The position numbers were made by a program, and so were the translations under genes. Positions 51,998 through 60,897 of a stretch of DNA of 64,000 nucleotides are shown in pieces (position 1 is the stretch's first letter; each line of letters opens with the position of its first letter). Under the pieces are notes generated by a model. That model was not told where the DNA came from and made no database searches. It was given only the letters and a program-made list of their open reading frames with translations. This stretch comes from Roseicyclus persicicus. Lineage in GTDB: Bacteria; Pseudomonadota; Alphaproteobacteria; Rhodobacterales; Rhodobacteraceae. The stretch lies in the NCBI RefSeq assembly GCF_012395815.1, contig NZ_JAAZQQ010000001.1:1-64000 (forward strand), read 5' to 3'.

Positions 51998-54121
51998 ATG
52001 ATCGACGCCGACGACCTGATTTCCCTCGTTCGCAATTACAACCCCAAGACCAACGAGGCGCTCCTGCGGGGCGCCTACGCCTATGCGCAGCGGATGCACG
52101 AGGGCCAGAAGCGGCACTCGGGCGAGCCGTATTTCACGCATCCCGTCGCCGTCGCCGCGATCCTGACCGAGCAGCGGCTGGACGACGCCACCATCGCCAC
52201 CGCGCTGCTGCACGACACCATCGAGGACACCAAGGGCACCTACACCGAGATCGCCCAGCTGTTCGGCCGCGACGTGGCCGAGCTGGTGGACGGGGTGACG
52301 AAGCTGACCAACCTCGAGCTGTCCAGCCGCGAATCGAAGCAGGCCGAGAACTTCCGCAAGCTCCTGATGGCGATGTCCAAGGACCTGCGGGTGATCCTCG
52401 TCAAGCTGGCCGACCGGCTGCACAACATGCGCACCATCCGCCACATGCCGCCCGAGAAGCAGGCCAAGAAGGCGCATGAGACGATGGACATCTACGCGCC
52501 GCTGGCCGGCCGGATGGGCATGCAGTGGATGCGCGAGGAGCTGGAGGATCTGGCTTTCCGCGTCCTGAACCCCGAGGCGCGCAATTCCATCATCCGCCGC
52601 TTCCTGACGCTGCAGAAGGAATCGGGCGACGTCATCCCCAAGATCACGGACGACATCGAGGCCGTGCTCGACCGCGCCGGGGTCAAGGCCGACGTGTTCG
52701 GCCGCGCCAAGAAGCCGTTCTCGATCTGGCGCAAGATGCAGGAAAAGGACCTGGCCTTCTCGCGCCTGTCCGACATCTACGGCTTCCGCGTGCTGACCGA
52801 GACCGAGGACGACTGCTACCGGGTGCTGGGCGCGATCCACCAGCGCTGGCGCGCCGTGCCGGGGCGGTTCAAGGACTACATCAGCCAGCCCAAGTCGAAC
52901 GGCTACCGCTCGATCCACACCACCGTGTCGGGCCGCGACGGCAAGCGGGTCGAGGTGCAGATTCGCACCCGGCAGATGCATGACGTGGCGGAATCGGGCG
53001 TGGCCGCGCACTGGTCCTACCGCGACGGCGTGCGCTCCGAGAACCCCTTTGCCGTCGACCCGGCCAAGTGGCTGGAGACCCTGACCGAGCGCTTCGGCTC
53101 GGCCGAGGACAACGACGAGTTCCTCGAGCACGTCAAGCTCGAGATGTATTCCGACCAGGTGTTCTGCTTCTCGCCCAAGGGCGACGTGATCCAGCTGCCC
53201 AAGGGGGCGACGCCGATCGACTTCGCCTATTCGATCCACACCCGCATCGGGCATTCCTGCGTCGGCGCCAAGGTCGACGGGTTGCGCGTGCCGCTGTGGA
53301 CGCGGCTCAAGAACGGCCAGTCGGTCGAGATCATCACCGCCGAGGGCCAGACCCCGCAGGCGACCTGGATCGACATCGCCGTGACCGGCCGCGCCAAGAC
53401 CGCGATCCGGCGGATGCTGCGCGAGGAGGACCGCGAGCGGTTCATCAAGCTGGGCCGCGAACTGGCGCGCGTCGCCTTCGACAGCGTCGGCAAGAAGGCC
53501 ACCGACAAGACGCTCGACACCGCCGCGCGGGCCATCGGGCTCAAGGACGGGGCCGAGATGCTGGCGCGCATCGGCTCGGCCGAGCTGTCGGCGCGGTCGG
53601 TGGTGGCGCGGCTCTACCCCGAGCTGGTCGCCACCTCGGAGGAGGCCCATGTCGAGGCCCGGCGCGCCGTCATCGGCCTGCCGCCCGGCGCCGAGATCCG
53701 CCGCGCGCAGTGCTGCCAGCCGGTGCCGGGCGAGCGGATCGTCGGCATCACCTACGCCGGCCACGGCCCGATCGTACACACCATCGACTGCCCGGCGCTG
53801 GCCGATTTCGACGAGCAGCCCGAGCGCTGGATCGATCTGCACTGGACGGACGGGCGCCACGCCCCAGTTCACAACGTGACCATCGACGTCACGATCTCGA
53901 ACGAAAAAGGGGTGCTGGGGCGCATCTGCACATTGATCGGCGAACAGAACGCCAATATCTCGGACCTGCATTTCGTTGACAGGAAACCGGATTATTTCCG
54001 TTTGTTGATCGACGTGGATGTGCGTAACGCGGAACACCTGCACGCGGTCATGATGGCGGTGGACCTGGACAGCGGCGTGGCCAGCCTGCAGCGGTTCCGG
54101 TCGCTCGACCGGCGCCCCTGA
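51998..54121 (+). CDS. rsh: Bifunctional (p)ppGpp synthetase/hydrolase Rsh
   Basis: A 707-residue RelA/SpoT homologue that makes and degrades the alarmone (p)ppGpp. The HD hydrolase shows YFTHPVAVAAILTE and ALLHDTIEDTKGTYTEI. The synthetase has DRLHNMRTIRHMPPEKQAK, FKDYISQPKSNGYRSIHTTV and VEVQIRTRQMHDVAESGVAA. TGS (VFCFSPKGDVIQLPKGATPI), a middle zinc-finger-like region (RAQCCQPVPGERIVGI) and a C-terminal ACT domain (VLGRICTLIGEQNANISDL) follow. Both catalytic halves look intact. ATG at 51998; a tight operon with rpoZ. Confidence 0.96.
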   Translation: MIDADDLISLVRNYNPKTNEALLRGAYAYAQRMHEGQKRHSGEPYFTHPVAVAAILTEQRLDDATIATALLHDTIEDTKGTYTEIAQLFGRDVAELVDGVTKLTNLELSSRESKQAENFRKLLMAMSKDLRVILVKLADRLHNMRTIRHMPPEKQAKKAHETMDIYAPLAGRMGMQWMREELEDLAFRVLNPEARNSIIRRFLTLQKESGDVIPKITDDIEAVLDRAGVKADVFGRAKKPFSIWRKMQEKDLAFSRLSDIYGFRVLTETEDDCYRVLGAIHQRWRAVPGRFKDYISQPKSNGYRSIHTTVSGRDGKRVEVQIRTRQMHDVAESGVAAHWSYRDGVRSENPFAVDPAKWLETLTERFGSAEDNDEFLEHVKLEMYSDQVFCFSPKGDVIQLPKGATPIDFAYSIHTRIGHSCVGAKVDGLRVPLWTRLKNGQSVEIITAEGQTPQATWIDIAVTGRAKTAIRRMLREEDRERFIKLGRELARVAFDSVGKKATDKTLDTAARAIGLKDGAEMLARIGSAELSARSVVARLYPELVATSEEAHVEARRAVIGLPPGAEIRRAQCCQPVPGERIVGITYAGHGPIVHTIDCPALADFDEQPERWIDLHWTDGRHAPVHNVTIDVTISNEKGVLGRICTLIGEQNANISDLHFVDRKPDYFRLLIDVDVRNAEHLHAVMMAVDLDSGVASLQRFRSLDRRP

Positions 54122-54205
54122 CGGCGCGCCCCGGGTCCGGGACAGGGAAGGGCCGGCCGGCGCCCGATTGGGTCCGGCGGGTCGGAAGGGAAAGGCAGGC
54201 TCGTC

Positions 54206-54850
54206 GTGGTCTTCAAGCGCCGCGATTCCCGATCGATCCCGCGCGTCGTGGCCGAGGCGTTCTGGCCGCGTGGCGGCTGGGTCCGTGCGGCGCATTACGT
54301 CAAGCACCGGATGCGCCGCCTGCCGGGCACCCCCGAGCAGATCGCGCGCGGCATCTTCGCCGGCGCCTTCACCGTGTTCACCCCGTTCTTCGGGCTGCAT
54401 TTCGTGGTCGCGGGGCTCTTGGCGTGGGTGATGCGCGGCTCGATCCTCGCGGCGCTTCTGGCCACCTTCCTCGGCAACCCGCTGACCTATGTGCCGATCG
54501 CGCTGATCTCGCTGCAGGTGGGGCACTGGATGCTGGGCACCCAGATGCGCGGGTCGCTGGACGAGTCGGTGTTTTCCAAGTTCGGCGCGGCGGCCGGCGA
54601 CCTGTGGCACAACTTCGTCGCCATGTTCACCCCCGAGACGGCGCATTGGGACGAGCTTTACCGGTTCCACCACGACGTGTTCTTCCCGTGGATGGTGGGG
54701 TCGATCATCCCCGGGCTGATCTGCGGTGCGGTCTGCTACTACCTGAGCGTGCCGGTGATCCGGGCCTATCAGAAACGGCGAACCGCCAGATTGAAAAAGA
54801 AGATGGAAAAGCTGCGCGATCAGGCTGGCGCGGCGGCGGTGAAACGCTAG
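54206..54850 (+). CDS. DUF2062 domain membrane protein
   Basis: A 214-residue inner-membrane protein. [40 protein letters not shown] and [20 protein letters not shown] form the DUF2062 core, with a further helix near [19 protein letters not shown]. The tail is strongly basic ([17 protein letters not shown]), probably cytoplasmic. Function unknown. The start is GTG at 54206 with AAAGGCAGG upstream. The rsh-DUF2062-pdxJ order recurs in alphaproteobacteria. Confidence 0.89.
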   Translation: MVFKRRDSRSIPRVVAEAFWPRGGWVRAAHYVKHRMRRLPGTPEQIARGIFAGAFTVFTPFFGLHFVVAGLLAWVMRGSILAALLATFLGNPLTYVPIALISLQVGHWMLGTQMRGSLDESVFSKFGAAAGDLWHNFVAMFTPETAHWDELYRFHHDVFFPWMVGSIIPGLICGAVCYYLSVPVIRAYQKRRTARLKKKMEKLRDQAGAAAVKR

Positions 54851-54884
54851 GCTCCCGCCCCTGAACGGCACGGAGGGCCCCGCC

Positions 54885-55628
54885 ATGGCAGAGCGTCTGA
54901 GACTCGGCGTCAACATCGACCACGTCGCCACGCTGCGCAACGCGCGCGGCGGCGCGTTGCCCGACCCGGTGCGCGCGGCCGTGATGGCCGAGCAGGCCGG
55001 CGCCGACGGCATCACCGCCCACCTGCGCGAAGACCGGCGCCACATCCGCGACGCCGACATCGGCGCGATCCTGGGCGCCATTTCCATTCCCCTGAACTTC
55101 GAGATGGCCGCGACCGCCGAGATGCAGGCCATCGCGCTGGCGCATCGCCCCCACGCCGCCTGCATCGTCCCCGAGCGCCGCGAGGAGCGCACGACCGAGG
55201 GCGGGCTCGAGGTCGCCGGCGACGAGGCGCGGCTGGCCGCCTACGTGGCGCCGCTGCGCGAGGCCGGCATCCGCGTGTCCATGTTCATCGCGGCCGACCC
55301 CGCCCAGATCGCCGCCTCGCACCGCATCGGCGCGCCGGTCATCGAGCTGCACACCGGGGCCTATTGCGACTTCCACGCCGAGGGCGACTTTGCCGCCCGC
55401 GACGCGGAGCTTGCCCGCCTGATCGACGGGGCCAAGCGCGCCGCCGACCTGGGCCTCGAGGTGCACATGGGCCACGGCCTCACCTACGACACGGTCGGCC
55501 CCATCGCCGCCCTGCCCGAGGTGCGCGAGCTGAACATCGGCCATTTCCTGATCGGCGAGGCGGTGTTCGTCGGGCTGTCCGAGGCCATCGCCACGATGCG
55601 CCGGGCGATGGACGCCGCCCGGGGATGA
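54885..55628 (+). CDS. pdxJ: Pyridoxine 5'-phosphate synthase
   Basis: A 247-residue TIM-barrel enzyme of vitamin B6 synthesis. [20 protein letters not shown] is the diagnostic N-terminus. THE barrel residues appear in [57 protein letters not shown] and [23 protein letters not shown] at 54885 follows CGGAGG. It overlaps the following LysE-family gene by four bases. Confidence 0.96.
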   Translation: MAERLRLGVNIDHVATLRNARGGALPDPVRAAVMAEQAGADGITAHLREDRRHIRDADIGAILGAISIPLNFEMAATAEMQAIALAHRPHAACIVPERREERTTEGGLEVAGDEARLAAYVAPLREAGIRVSMFIAADPAQIAASHRIGAPVIELHTGAYCDFHAEGDFAARDAELARLIDGAKRAADLGLEVHMGHGLTYDTVGPIAALPEVRELNIGHFLIGEAVFVGLSEAIATMRRAMDAARG

Positions 55629-56245
55629 CCGGGGCCGAGCTGGCGCTGGTCCTGACCGCCTGGGCGGTCGCGGCGGCGAGTCCCGGCCCCGCGACGCTGA
55701 CCATCGCGTCGGCCGCGATGGGCGAGGGGCGGCGGCAGGGCGTCCTGACGGGCCTCGGCGTGCTGGGCGGGTCGGCCGCCTGGGGGCTGGCGGCGATGGG
55801 CGGCATGAGCGCGCTGATGCTGTCGCAGGGCTGGATCGTCGAGGCGCTGCGCTACGCGGGCGCGGCCTATCTCGGCTGGCTCGCGCTGAAATCCCTGCGC
55901 GCGGCGCTGCGCGCGTCGGCCGGCGCGATGCCCGCCCCGCGCCGGCGCGGCCTGCCACCGGTCTGGCGCGGGTTCCTCGTCCATCTGACGAACCCCAAGG
56001 CGATCTTTTCCTGGGGCGCGGTCTTTGCCGTGCTGGTCCCGCCGGGCGCGCCGATGGCCGATCTCCTGACGCTGTACCTGTCGCTCGGGGCCGTGTCGGG
56101 GGCGGTGTTCCTGGGCTACGGCGTCCTGTTCTCCACGGACCGCGTGGTGGCGGGGTATCGCCGGGCCGGGCGCTGGCTGGATGCGGCCTTCGCCGTCCTG
56201 TTCGGCGCGGCGGCGGTCAAGATCCTGACGGCGCGGCTGGGCTGA
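55625..56245 (+). CDS. LysE family translocator
   Basis: A 206-residue inner-membrane exporter with about six helices. [20 protein letters not shown] is the family motif, followed by [40 protein letters not shown] and [20 protein letters not shown]. Members export amino acids or homoserine lactones; the substrate is unknown. ATG at 55625 overlaps the pdxJ stop (ATGA), so it is cotranslated, although a functional link to pyridoxine synthesis is not obvious. Confidence 0.87.
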   Translation: MTGAELALVLTAWAVAAASPGPATLTIASAAMGEGRRQGVLTGLGVLGGSAAWGLAAMGGMSALMLSQGWIVEALRYAGAAYLGWLALKSLRAALRASAGAMPAPRRRGLPPVWRGFLVHLTNPKAIFSWGAVFAVLVPPGAPMADLLTLYLSLGAVSGAVFLGYGVLFSTDRVVAGYRRAGRWLDAAFAVLFGAAAVKILTARLG

Positions 56246-56342
56246 GCCGCCCTCGTGCGGCGGCGCCTCGCCGCCTTGCGATCCGCCCCGGAATCGGAGA
56301 GGGTCGCGCCGACCGACGTTCCGCCAGACCCGGAAAGACGTG

Positions 56343-56786
56343 ATGCGCCTAGCCTCCACCCTGCTGATCGCGGGCCTTGCCGCCGCCGTGGCCGCGCCCC
56401 TCGCGGCGCAGGAGCTGCGCGACTGCAACCGCTGGGAGGCCAACGCGCAGAACCTGATGGACCCGCCCGAGGTGGCCGTGCGGCGCTTTGCCGAGGGGGC
56501 GATCCGGGTGATCGGCCTCGACACCGGCGAACCCGCCTGCTGCTCGGCGCACCTGATGGTGATGCACCCACTGCCGGGCGAGCCGTTCCCGGGCTGCACC
56601 CTGGTCTCGGACACCGGCGGCATGGGCTTTTCGGGCCTGCGGATGGAGGCGCTGACGGCGCGCTACGACCCCGCGGCGGGCCTGATCCTGACGGTGCCGG
56701 TGGGCGCCTACAATGGCATGGCCTCGGTGTTCCGCGACATGACGGTCACCGTGAACCAGGCGACCGGCGAGGTGACAGCGCGATGA
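56343..56786 (+). CDS. Predicted periplasmic protein of unknown function
   Basis: A 147-residue protein with a Sec signal peptide ([20 protein letters not shown], cut near AAQ) and a mature part containing [40 protein letters not shown] and the notable [20 protein letters not shown]. Four cysteines (one early, a CC pair and one late) could form disulfides or bind metal. I do not recognise the family. GTG at 56340 immediately before the ATG is an alternative start. It overlaps acpS by four bases (ATGA). Confidence 0.75.
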   Translation: MRLASTLLIAGLAAAVAAPLAAQELRDCNRWEANAQNLMDPPEVAVRRFAEGAIRVIGLDTGEPACCSAHLMVMHPLPGEPFPGCTLVSDTGGMGFSGLRMEALTARYDPAAGLILTVPVGAYNGMASVFRDMTVTVNQATGEVTAR

Positions 56787-57238
56787 TCCTGGGCATCGGC
56801 ACCGACCTTGCGAACATCGAGCGCATCCAGCGCGCGCTCGACCGGTTCGGCGACCGGTTCCGCGACCGGGTCTTTACCGTGACCGAGCGCAACCGCGCCG
56901 AGCGGATGAAGGACCCCGCCGCCGTCTACGCCAAGCGCTGGGCCGCCAAGGAGGCCTGTTCCAAGGCACTCGGCACCGGGCTGCGCATGGGCATCGCGTG
57001 GAAGGACATGGCGGTGTCGAACCTGCCGTCCGGGCAGCCGGTGATGCAGGTCACGGGCTGGGCCAAGGAGCGGCTGGAGCAGATGACGCCCGAGGGCTAC
57101 ACCGCGATCATCCACGTCAGCCTGACCGACGACCACCCCTGGGCCCATGCCTATGTGGTGATCGAGGCGCTGCCCGACGCCGAGGACGCGCAGCGCCCCC
57201 ATGTGGGGCCGGTGTCGCGGCGGACGCCGCTGGCCTGA
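56783..57238 (+). CDS. acpS: Holo-[acyl-carrier-protein] synthase
   Basis: A 151-residue phosphopantetheinyl transferase that activates acyl carrier protein. The metal- and substrate-binding sites are [20 protein letters not shown] and [20 protein letters not shown], with [20 protein letters not shown] near the end. A C-terminal extension past VIEAL ([18 protein letters not shown]) is longer than in most. ATG at 56783 overlaps the preceding stop. In relatives lepB normally follows; here the next gene is on the other strand. Confidence 0.95.
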   Translation: MILGIGTDLANIERIQRALDRFGDRFRDRVFTVTERNRAERMKDPAAVYAKRWAAKEACSKALGTGLRMGIAWKDMAVSNLPSGQPVMQVTGWAKERLEQMTPEGYTAIIHVSLTDDHPWAHAYVVIEALPDAEDAQRPHVGPVSRRTPLA

Positions 57239-57245
57239 CGGCGGC

Positions 57246-57515
57246 TCAGCGCCGGCGGCGGCGCTCGGTCCGGCGGCGGTTGGCGTATTCGGTGGGGATC
57301 AGGATCAGCGCCGCGGCAGAGCCGACGATGGCGGTGACGCCCGGCGAGCCGATGCTGATGCCGAACAGCGCCCGCAGGAAATAGAGGATCAGCACCGCCC
57401 CGAAGGCGATCAGGACCGACGGCACGATGCCGTTGTGGGTCCAGCCCCATTTCTCGAACAGGTAGGCGACGATCCCGGCCAGCATCAGCGACCCGAAGAA
57501 CGAGAACAGGATCAT
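57246..57515 (-). CDS. Small membrane protein of unknown function
   Basis: An 89-residue protein with three hydrophobic segments, [40 protein letters not shown] and [20 protein letters not shown], and an Arg-rich tail ([10 protein letters not shown]). I do not recognise the family. ATG at 57515 overlaps the fmt stop by four bases, so it is cotranslated with fmt. It is convergent with acpS, seven bases apart. Confidence 0.72.
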   Translation of the reverse strand: MILFSFFGSLMLAGIVAYLFEKWGWTHNGIVPSVLIAFGAVLILYFLRALFGISIGSPGVTAIVGSAAALILIPTEYANRRRTERRRRR

Positions 57516-58426
57516 TCCGTCACTCCCAACACCGTTCCGGGCGCAAGGCGCGCGCCCCTGAGATACGCCTCGGCCGGCATCCGCGGCTTGCCCTCGGGCT
57601 GGACCTCGGTGATCTCCACCGCGCCCTGCCCGCAGGCGACCGTGAGGCCCGCCAGCACCGTTCCCGGCGCGCCCGCGCCCTCGGCCAGCCGGCTGCGGAT
57701 CAGCTTGACCCGCTTGCCGCCCGCCGTGGTCCAGGCCCCGGGGAGCGGCGACAGCCCCCGGATCTGCCTGTCGATATGGGGTGCGGGCCGCGTCCAGTCC
57801 ACCCGCGCCTCGGCCTTGTCGATCTTTTCGGCGTAGGTCACGCCGGCGTCGGGCTGGGGCTCGGCCGTCAGGCTGTCGAGGCGGGCCAGCGCGTCAACGA
57901 TGGCCGTGGCGCCGAGGGCCGACAGCCGGTCGTGCAGCTCGCCCGCGGTGTCCTCGGGGCCGATCGGCGTTTCGCGGCGCAGCAGCACGGGGCCGGTGTC
58001 GAGGCCGGCCTCCATCTGCATGATGCAGACGCCGGTCTCGGTGTCGCCGGCCATGATCGCGCGCTGGATCGGGGCCGCGCCGCGCCAGCGGGGCAGGAGG
58101 CTTGCGTGGATGTTGAGGCAGCCCTTTGCCGGGGCGTCGAGGATAGCCTGCGGCAGGATCAGGCCATAGGCGACGACGACGGCGACATCAGCGTTCAGGG
58201 CGGCGAAGTCGGCCTGTTCCTCAAGGGCGCGCAGGCTCTTCGGGTGCCGGACGGGCACCCTCATCGCGGCGGCGCGCTGGTGGACCGGGCTCGGCCGTTC
58301 CGCTTGCCCGCGGCCGGCGGGGCGGGGGGCGCGCGTATAGACGCAGACGATCTCGTGTCCCGCCGCCGCCAGCGCGTCGAGCACCGGCACCGAGAAGTCG
58401 GGCGTTCCCATGAACACGACGCGCAT
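57512..58426 (-). CDS. fmt: Methionyl-tRNA formyltransferase
   Basis: A 304-residue enzyme that formylates initiator Met-t[63 protein letters not shown] (catalytic Asn, His) and [20 protein letters not shown] (Asp) are present. The C-terminal tRNA-binding domain has [20 protein letters not shown]. It starts with ATG at 58426, overlapping the stop of the deformylase-like gene (TGATG). def, the def-like gene and fmt form one translationally linked unit. Confidence 0.96.
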   Translation of the reverse strand: MRVVFMGTPDFSVPVLDALAAAGHEIVCVYTRAPRPAGRGQAERPSPVHQRAAAMRVPVRHPKSLRALEEQADFAALNADVAVVVAYGLILPQAILDAPAKGCLNIHASLLPRWRGAAPIQRAIMAGDTETGVCIMQMEAGLDTGPVLLRRETPIGPEDTAGELHDRLSALGATAIVDALARLDSLTAEPQPDAGVTYAEKIDKAEARVDWTRPAPHIDRQIRGLSPLPGAWTTAGGKRVKLIRSRLAEGAGAPGTVLAGLTVACGQGAVEITEVQPEGKPRMPAEAYLRGARLAPGTVLGVTE

Positions 58427-58929
58427 CAGGCCCGCACCTTGCCCGCGCGCTTCAGGAGCATGTCGCGCTTCATCTTCGACAGCCGGTCGACATACATCCG
58501 CCCGGCAAGGTGGTCGATCTGGTGCTGGACGCTCGTCGCCCAGAGCCCGGTGAACTCCTGCCGCACGCGGATGCCGTGGTGATCGGTGAAGGCCACCGTC
58601 ACCCGTGCGGGCCGCGTGACCCTGGCCCAGACTCCCGGAAGGTTGGGGCTGGCTTCCTCGTGGTCGTTCGTCTCGTCCGAGGCCGCGATGACCTCCGGGT
58701 TCGCCATGCGGATCGCGCGGCCCCGCTCGTCCGAGGCATCCACCACCGCCAGCCGCAGCATCACGCCGATCTGCGGCGCGGCAAGGCCGACGCCCGGCAT
58801 CGCGTCCATGGTCTCGATCATGTCGTCCCAGATCGCGCGGATCTCGTCGGTGATCGCGCCCACGTCGGCGGCGGGTGTCCTCAGCCGCCGGTCGGGCCAC
58901 ATCACGAAGTCGCGCCGGCGCCCGGTCAC
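58426..58929 (-). CDS. Peptide deformylase-like protein lacking catalytic residues
   Basis: A 167-residue paralogue of deformylase. Motif 1 is kept ([15 protein letters not shown]). At motif 2, where active enzymes have EGCLS with the metal-binding Cys, it has [11 protein letters not shown], so Cys is replaced by Ser. At motif 3, HEIDH is HQIDH, so the catalytic Glu is Gln. The two metal His residues remain. It is therefore unlikely to deformylate as usual and may bind peptide or ribosome, or regulate. GTG at 58929 overlaps the stop of the true def gene; it ends overlapping fmt. Confidence 0.88.
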   Translation of the reverse strand: MTGRRRDFVMWPDRRLRTPAADVGAITDEIRAIWDDMIETMDAMPGVGLAAPQIGVMLRLAVVDASDERGRAIRMANPEVIAASDETNDHEEASPNLPGVWARVTRPARVTVAFTDHHGIRVRQEFTGLWATSVQHQIDHLAGRMYVDRLSKMKRDMLLKRAGKVRA

Positions 58930-59450
58930 GCCTTTTCCCGCGCGCGGTCCTTCTTCAGCTTCACCATCTTGCGGGTGATCAGCTGGCGCCGGAGCGGCTT
59001 GAGGTAGTCGATGAACAGCACGCCGTTCAGGTGGTCGATCTCGTGCTGCACGCAGGTCGCCCAGAGGCCGGCGAAATCCTCCTGCTTCTCGGCGCCGTTG
59101 CGGTCGATCCAGCGCACCGTCACCTCGGCCGGGCGCTCCACGTCGGCGTAGATCTCGGGGATCGACAGGCAGCCTTCCTCGTAGGTGCTGATCTCGTCCG
59201 ACTTGGCCACGATCTCGGGGTTGAACATGGCCAGCGGGCGGGGCGCCGCGCCCTCCTCCTTCACGCAGTCGAGCACGATCAGCCGGGCGTCCACGCCGAT
59301 CTGCGGCGCGGCGAGGCCAATGCCCGGCGCGGCGTACATGGTTTCCAGCATGTCGTCGGCCAGCACGCGCAGATCGTCCGACAGGTCGGGGATCTGCGGC
59401 GCGACCTTCTTCAGCCGCGGGTCGGGGTGGATCAGGATCGGACGCTTCAT
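58926..59450 (-). CDS. def: Peptide deformylase
   Basis: A 174-residue active-looking deformylase. Motif 1 is [17 protein letters not shown], motif 2 is [17 protein letters not shown] and motif 3 is [18 protein letters not shown]. It removes the N-formyl group from new proteins at the ribosome exit. ATG at 59450 gives [18 protein letters not shown]. It heads the def / def-like / fmt run, coupled by stop-start overlaps, and is divergent from the C-S lyase gene by 111 bases. Confidence 0.96.
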   Translation of the reverse strand: MKRPILIHPDPRLKKVAPQIPDLSDDLRVLADDMLETMYAAPGIGLAAPQIGVDARLIVLDCVKEEGAAPRPLAMFNPEIVAKSDEISTYEEGCLSIPEIYADVERPAEVTVRWIDRNGAEKQEDFAGLWATCVQHEIDHLNGVLFIDYLKPLRRQLITRKMVKLKKDRAREKA

Positions 59451-59561
59451 GGCCCAGCATTTAGGCGAAGCGCGCGCGCCCCGCAACGCCCGGGCGCGCA
59501 AGGGTTGCGCCCGCCGCCCCACCGGCTAGCTTGGCCGCGGCAACACAGCAGGGGAGCGCCC

Positions 59562-60734
59562 ATGTCCGTCTTCGACCAGATCATCGACCGCCGCGGCACG
59601 CATTGCGTGAAATGGGACATGATGGAGACGCTCTACGGCGTGTCGCCCGACGAGGGGCTGTCGATGTGGGTGGCCGACATGGAGTTCCGCCCGCCGGCCT
59701 GTGTGCAGGACGCGCTGCAGGCGATGCTCGACCACGGGATCTACGGCTATTTCGGCGACGACCGCGCCTACAAGGACGCGATCCGCTGGTGGATGCAGAC
59801 GCGCCACGGCTGGGCGGTGGAACCCGACTGGATCTTCACCACCCACGGCCTCGTCAACGGCACGTCCATGTGCCTCGACGCCTTCACGCAGGAAGGCGAC
59901 GGGGTGGTCCTGTTCACGCCGGTCTACCACGCCTTTGCCAAGGTGATCCGGGCGTCCAACCGCGACCTGGTGGAATGCGAGATGCCGATCGTCGATGGCC
60001 GCTACGTGCTCGACTTCGACGCCTGGGACGCGCAGATGAAGGGCCACGAAAAGATGCTGGTGCTGTGCTCGCCGCACAACCCCGGCGGGCGGGTCTGGAC
60101 GAAGGCCGAGCTGGAGGGCGTGGCGGCCTTCGCCAAGCGGCACGACCTGATCCTCGTGTCGGACGAGATCCACCACGACCTCGTGCTGCCCGGCCAGACG
60201 CACACGCCGATGGCGCTGATCGAGGGCGTCGCCGACCGGCTCGTGATGATGACGGCGGCGACCAAGACCTTCAACATCGCGGGCGCCCATGTGGGCAACG
60301 TCATCATCGCCGACCCCGCGCTGCGGGTGCGGTTCGGGGCGCGGATGCTGGCGCTGGGGATGTCGCCCAACTCCTTCGGGCTGCACATGGTGACGGCGGC
60401 CTATTCGCCCGCGGGCGCGGCCTGGGTCGATGCGCTCTGCGCCTACCTCGCGGAAAACGCCCGGGTATTCGATGCGGGCATCGACGCGATCCCGGGGCTG
60501 CGCTCGATGCGCTTGCAGTCCACCTACCTCGCCTGGGTCGACTTCTCGGGCACCGGCATGGCGCGCGAGGAATTCACGGCCCGGGTGGAGCAGGGCGCCA
60601 AGATCGCCGTCAACTACGGCCCGACCTTCGGCAAGGGCGGCGACAGCTTCCTGCGCTTCAACATCGCCGCGCCCCGGTCGGTGGTCGAGGACGCGGTGGC
60701 CCGGATGCAGCGGGCGTTTTCCGACCTGCAGTGA
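59562..60734 (+). CDS. MalY/PatB-type PLP-dependent C-S lyase or aminotransferase
   Basis: A 390-residue fold-type I PLP enzyme. The N-terminus MSVFDQIIDRRGTHCVKWDM and LSMWVADMEFRPPACVQDAL mark the MalY/PatB family. The PLP Lys is in MTAATKTFNIAGAHVGNVII, with the phosphate-binding CSPHNPGGRVW and Asp in LVSDEIHHDLVL. Likely cystathionine beta-lyase or a related C-S lyase making homocysteine or thiols; transaminase activity is possible. ATG at 59562 follows GGGGAG. A dispersed hairpin repeat lies 11 bases after the stop. Confidence 0.9.
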   Translation: MSVFDQIIDRRGTHCVKWDMMETLYGVSPDEGLSMWVADMEFRPPACVQDALQAMLDHGIYGYFGDDRAYKDAIRWWMQTRHGWAVEPDWIFTTHGLVNGTSMCLDAFTQEGDGVVLFTPVYHAFAKVIRASNRDLVECEMPIVDGRYVLDFDAWDAQMKGHEKMLVLCSPHNPGGRVWTKAELEGVAAFAKRHDLILVSDEIHHDLVLPGQTHTPMALIEGVADRLVMMTAATKTFNIAGAHVGNVIIADPALRVRFGARMLALGMSPNSFGLHMVTAAYSPAGAAWVDALCAYLAENARVFDAGIDAIPGLRSMRLQSTYLAWVDFSGTGMAREEFTARVEQGAKIAVNYGPTFGKGGDSFLRFNIAAPRSVVEDAVARMQRAFSDLQ

Positions 60735-60744
60735 CCGGCCCCGC

Positions 60745-60765
60745 GGTGCGCCGTGAAGGCGCACC
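60745..60765. repeat. Dispersed hairpin repeat, copy 3
   Basis: GGTGCGCC (60745-60752) and GGCGCACC (60758-60765) form an 8-bp stem with a GTGAA loop, the same family and loop as the copy at 45791. It may end transcription of the C-S lyase gene. Confidence 0.78.
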
Positions 60766-60791
60766 CTGCGCCTCGTGCCGTGCGGCCGACG

Positions 60792-60888
60792 GGCGGGCCT
60801 CGGCCCGCCGCCGCAGCGCAGCACTTGCATGCTGCGGCGCAATATCCTATCCCCCGGCACAGGCAACACGAAACATCCTTGCGCAAGG
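60792..60888 (+). promoter_or_regulatory. Structured leader and promoter region of mcl1
   Basis: GGCGGGCC (60792-60799) pairs with GGCCCGCC (60802-60809). CCGCAGC (60811-60817) and GCTGCGG (60831-60837) flank TTGCAT (60824-60829), a possible -35 for TATCCC (60848-60853). The ribosome-binding site AAGGGA at 60885-60890 is partly inside the 12-bp palindrome CCTTGCGCAAGG (60877-60888), which could hide it. These are candidate control features for C2-dependent expression, unproven. Confidence 0.45.
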
Positions 60889-60897
60889 GACCGCATC

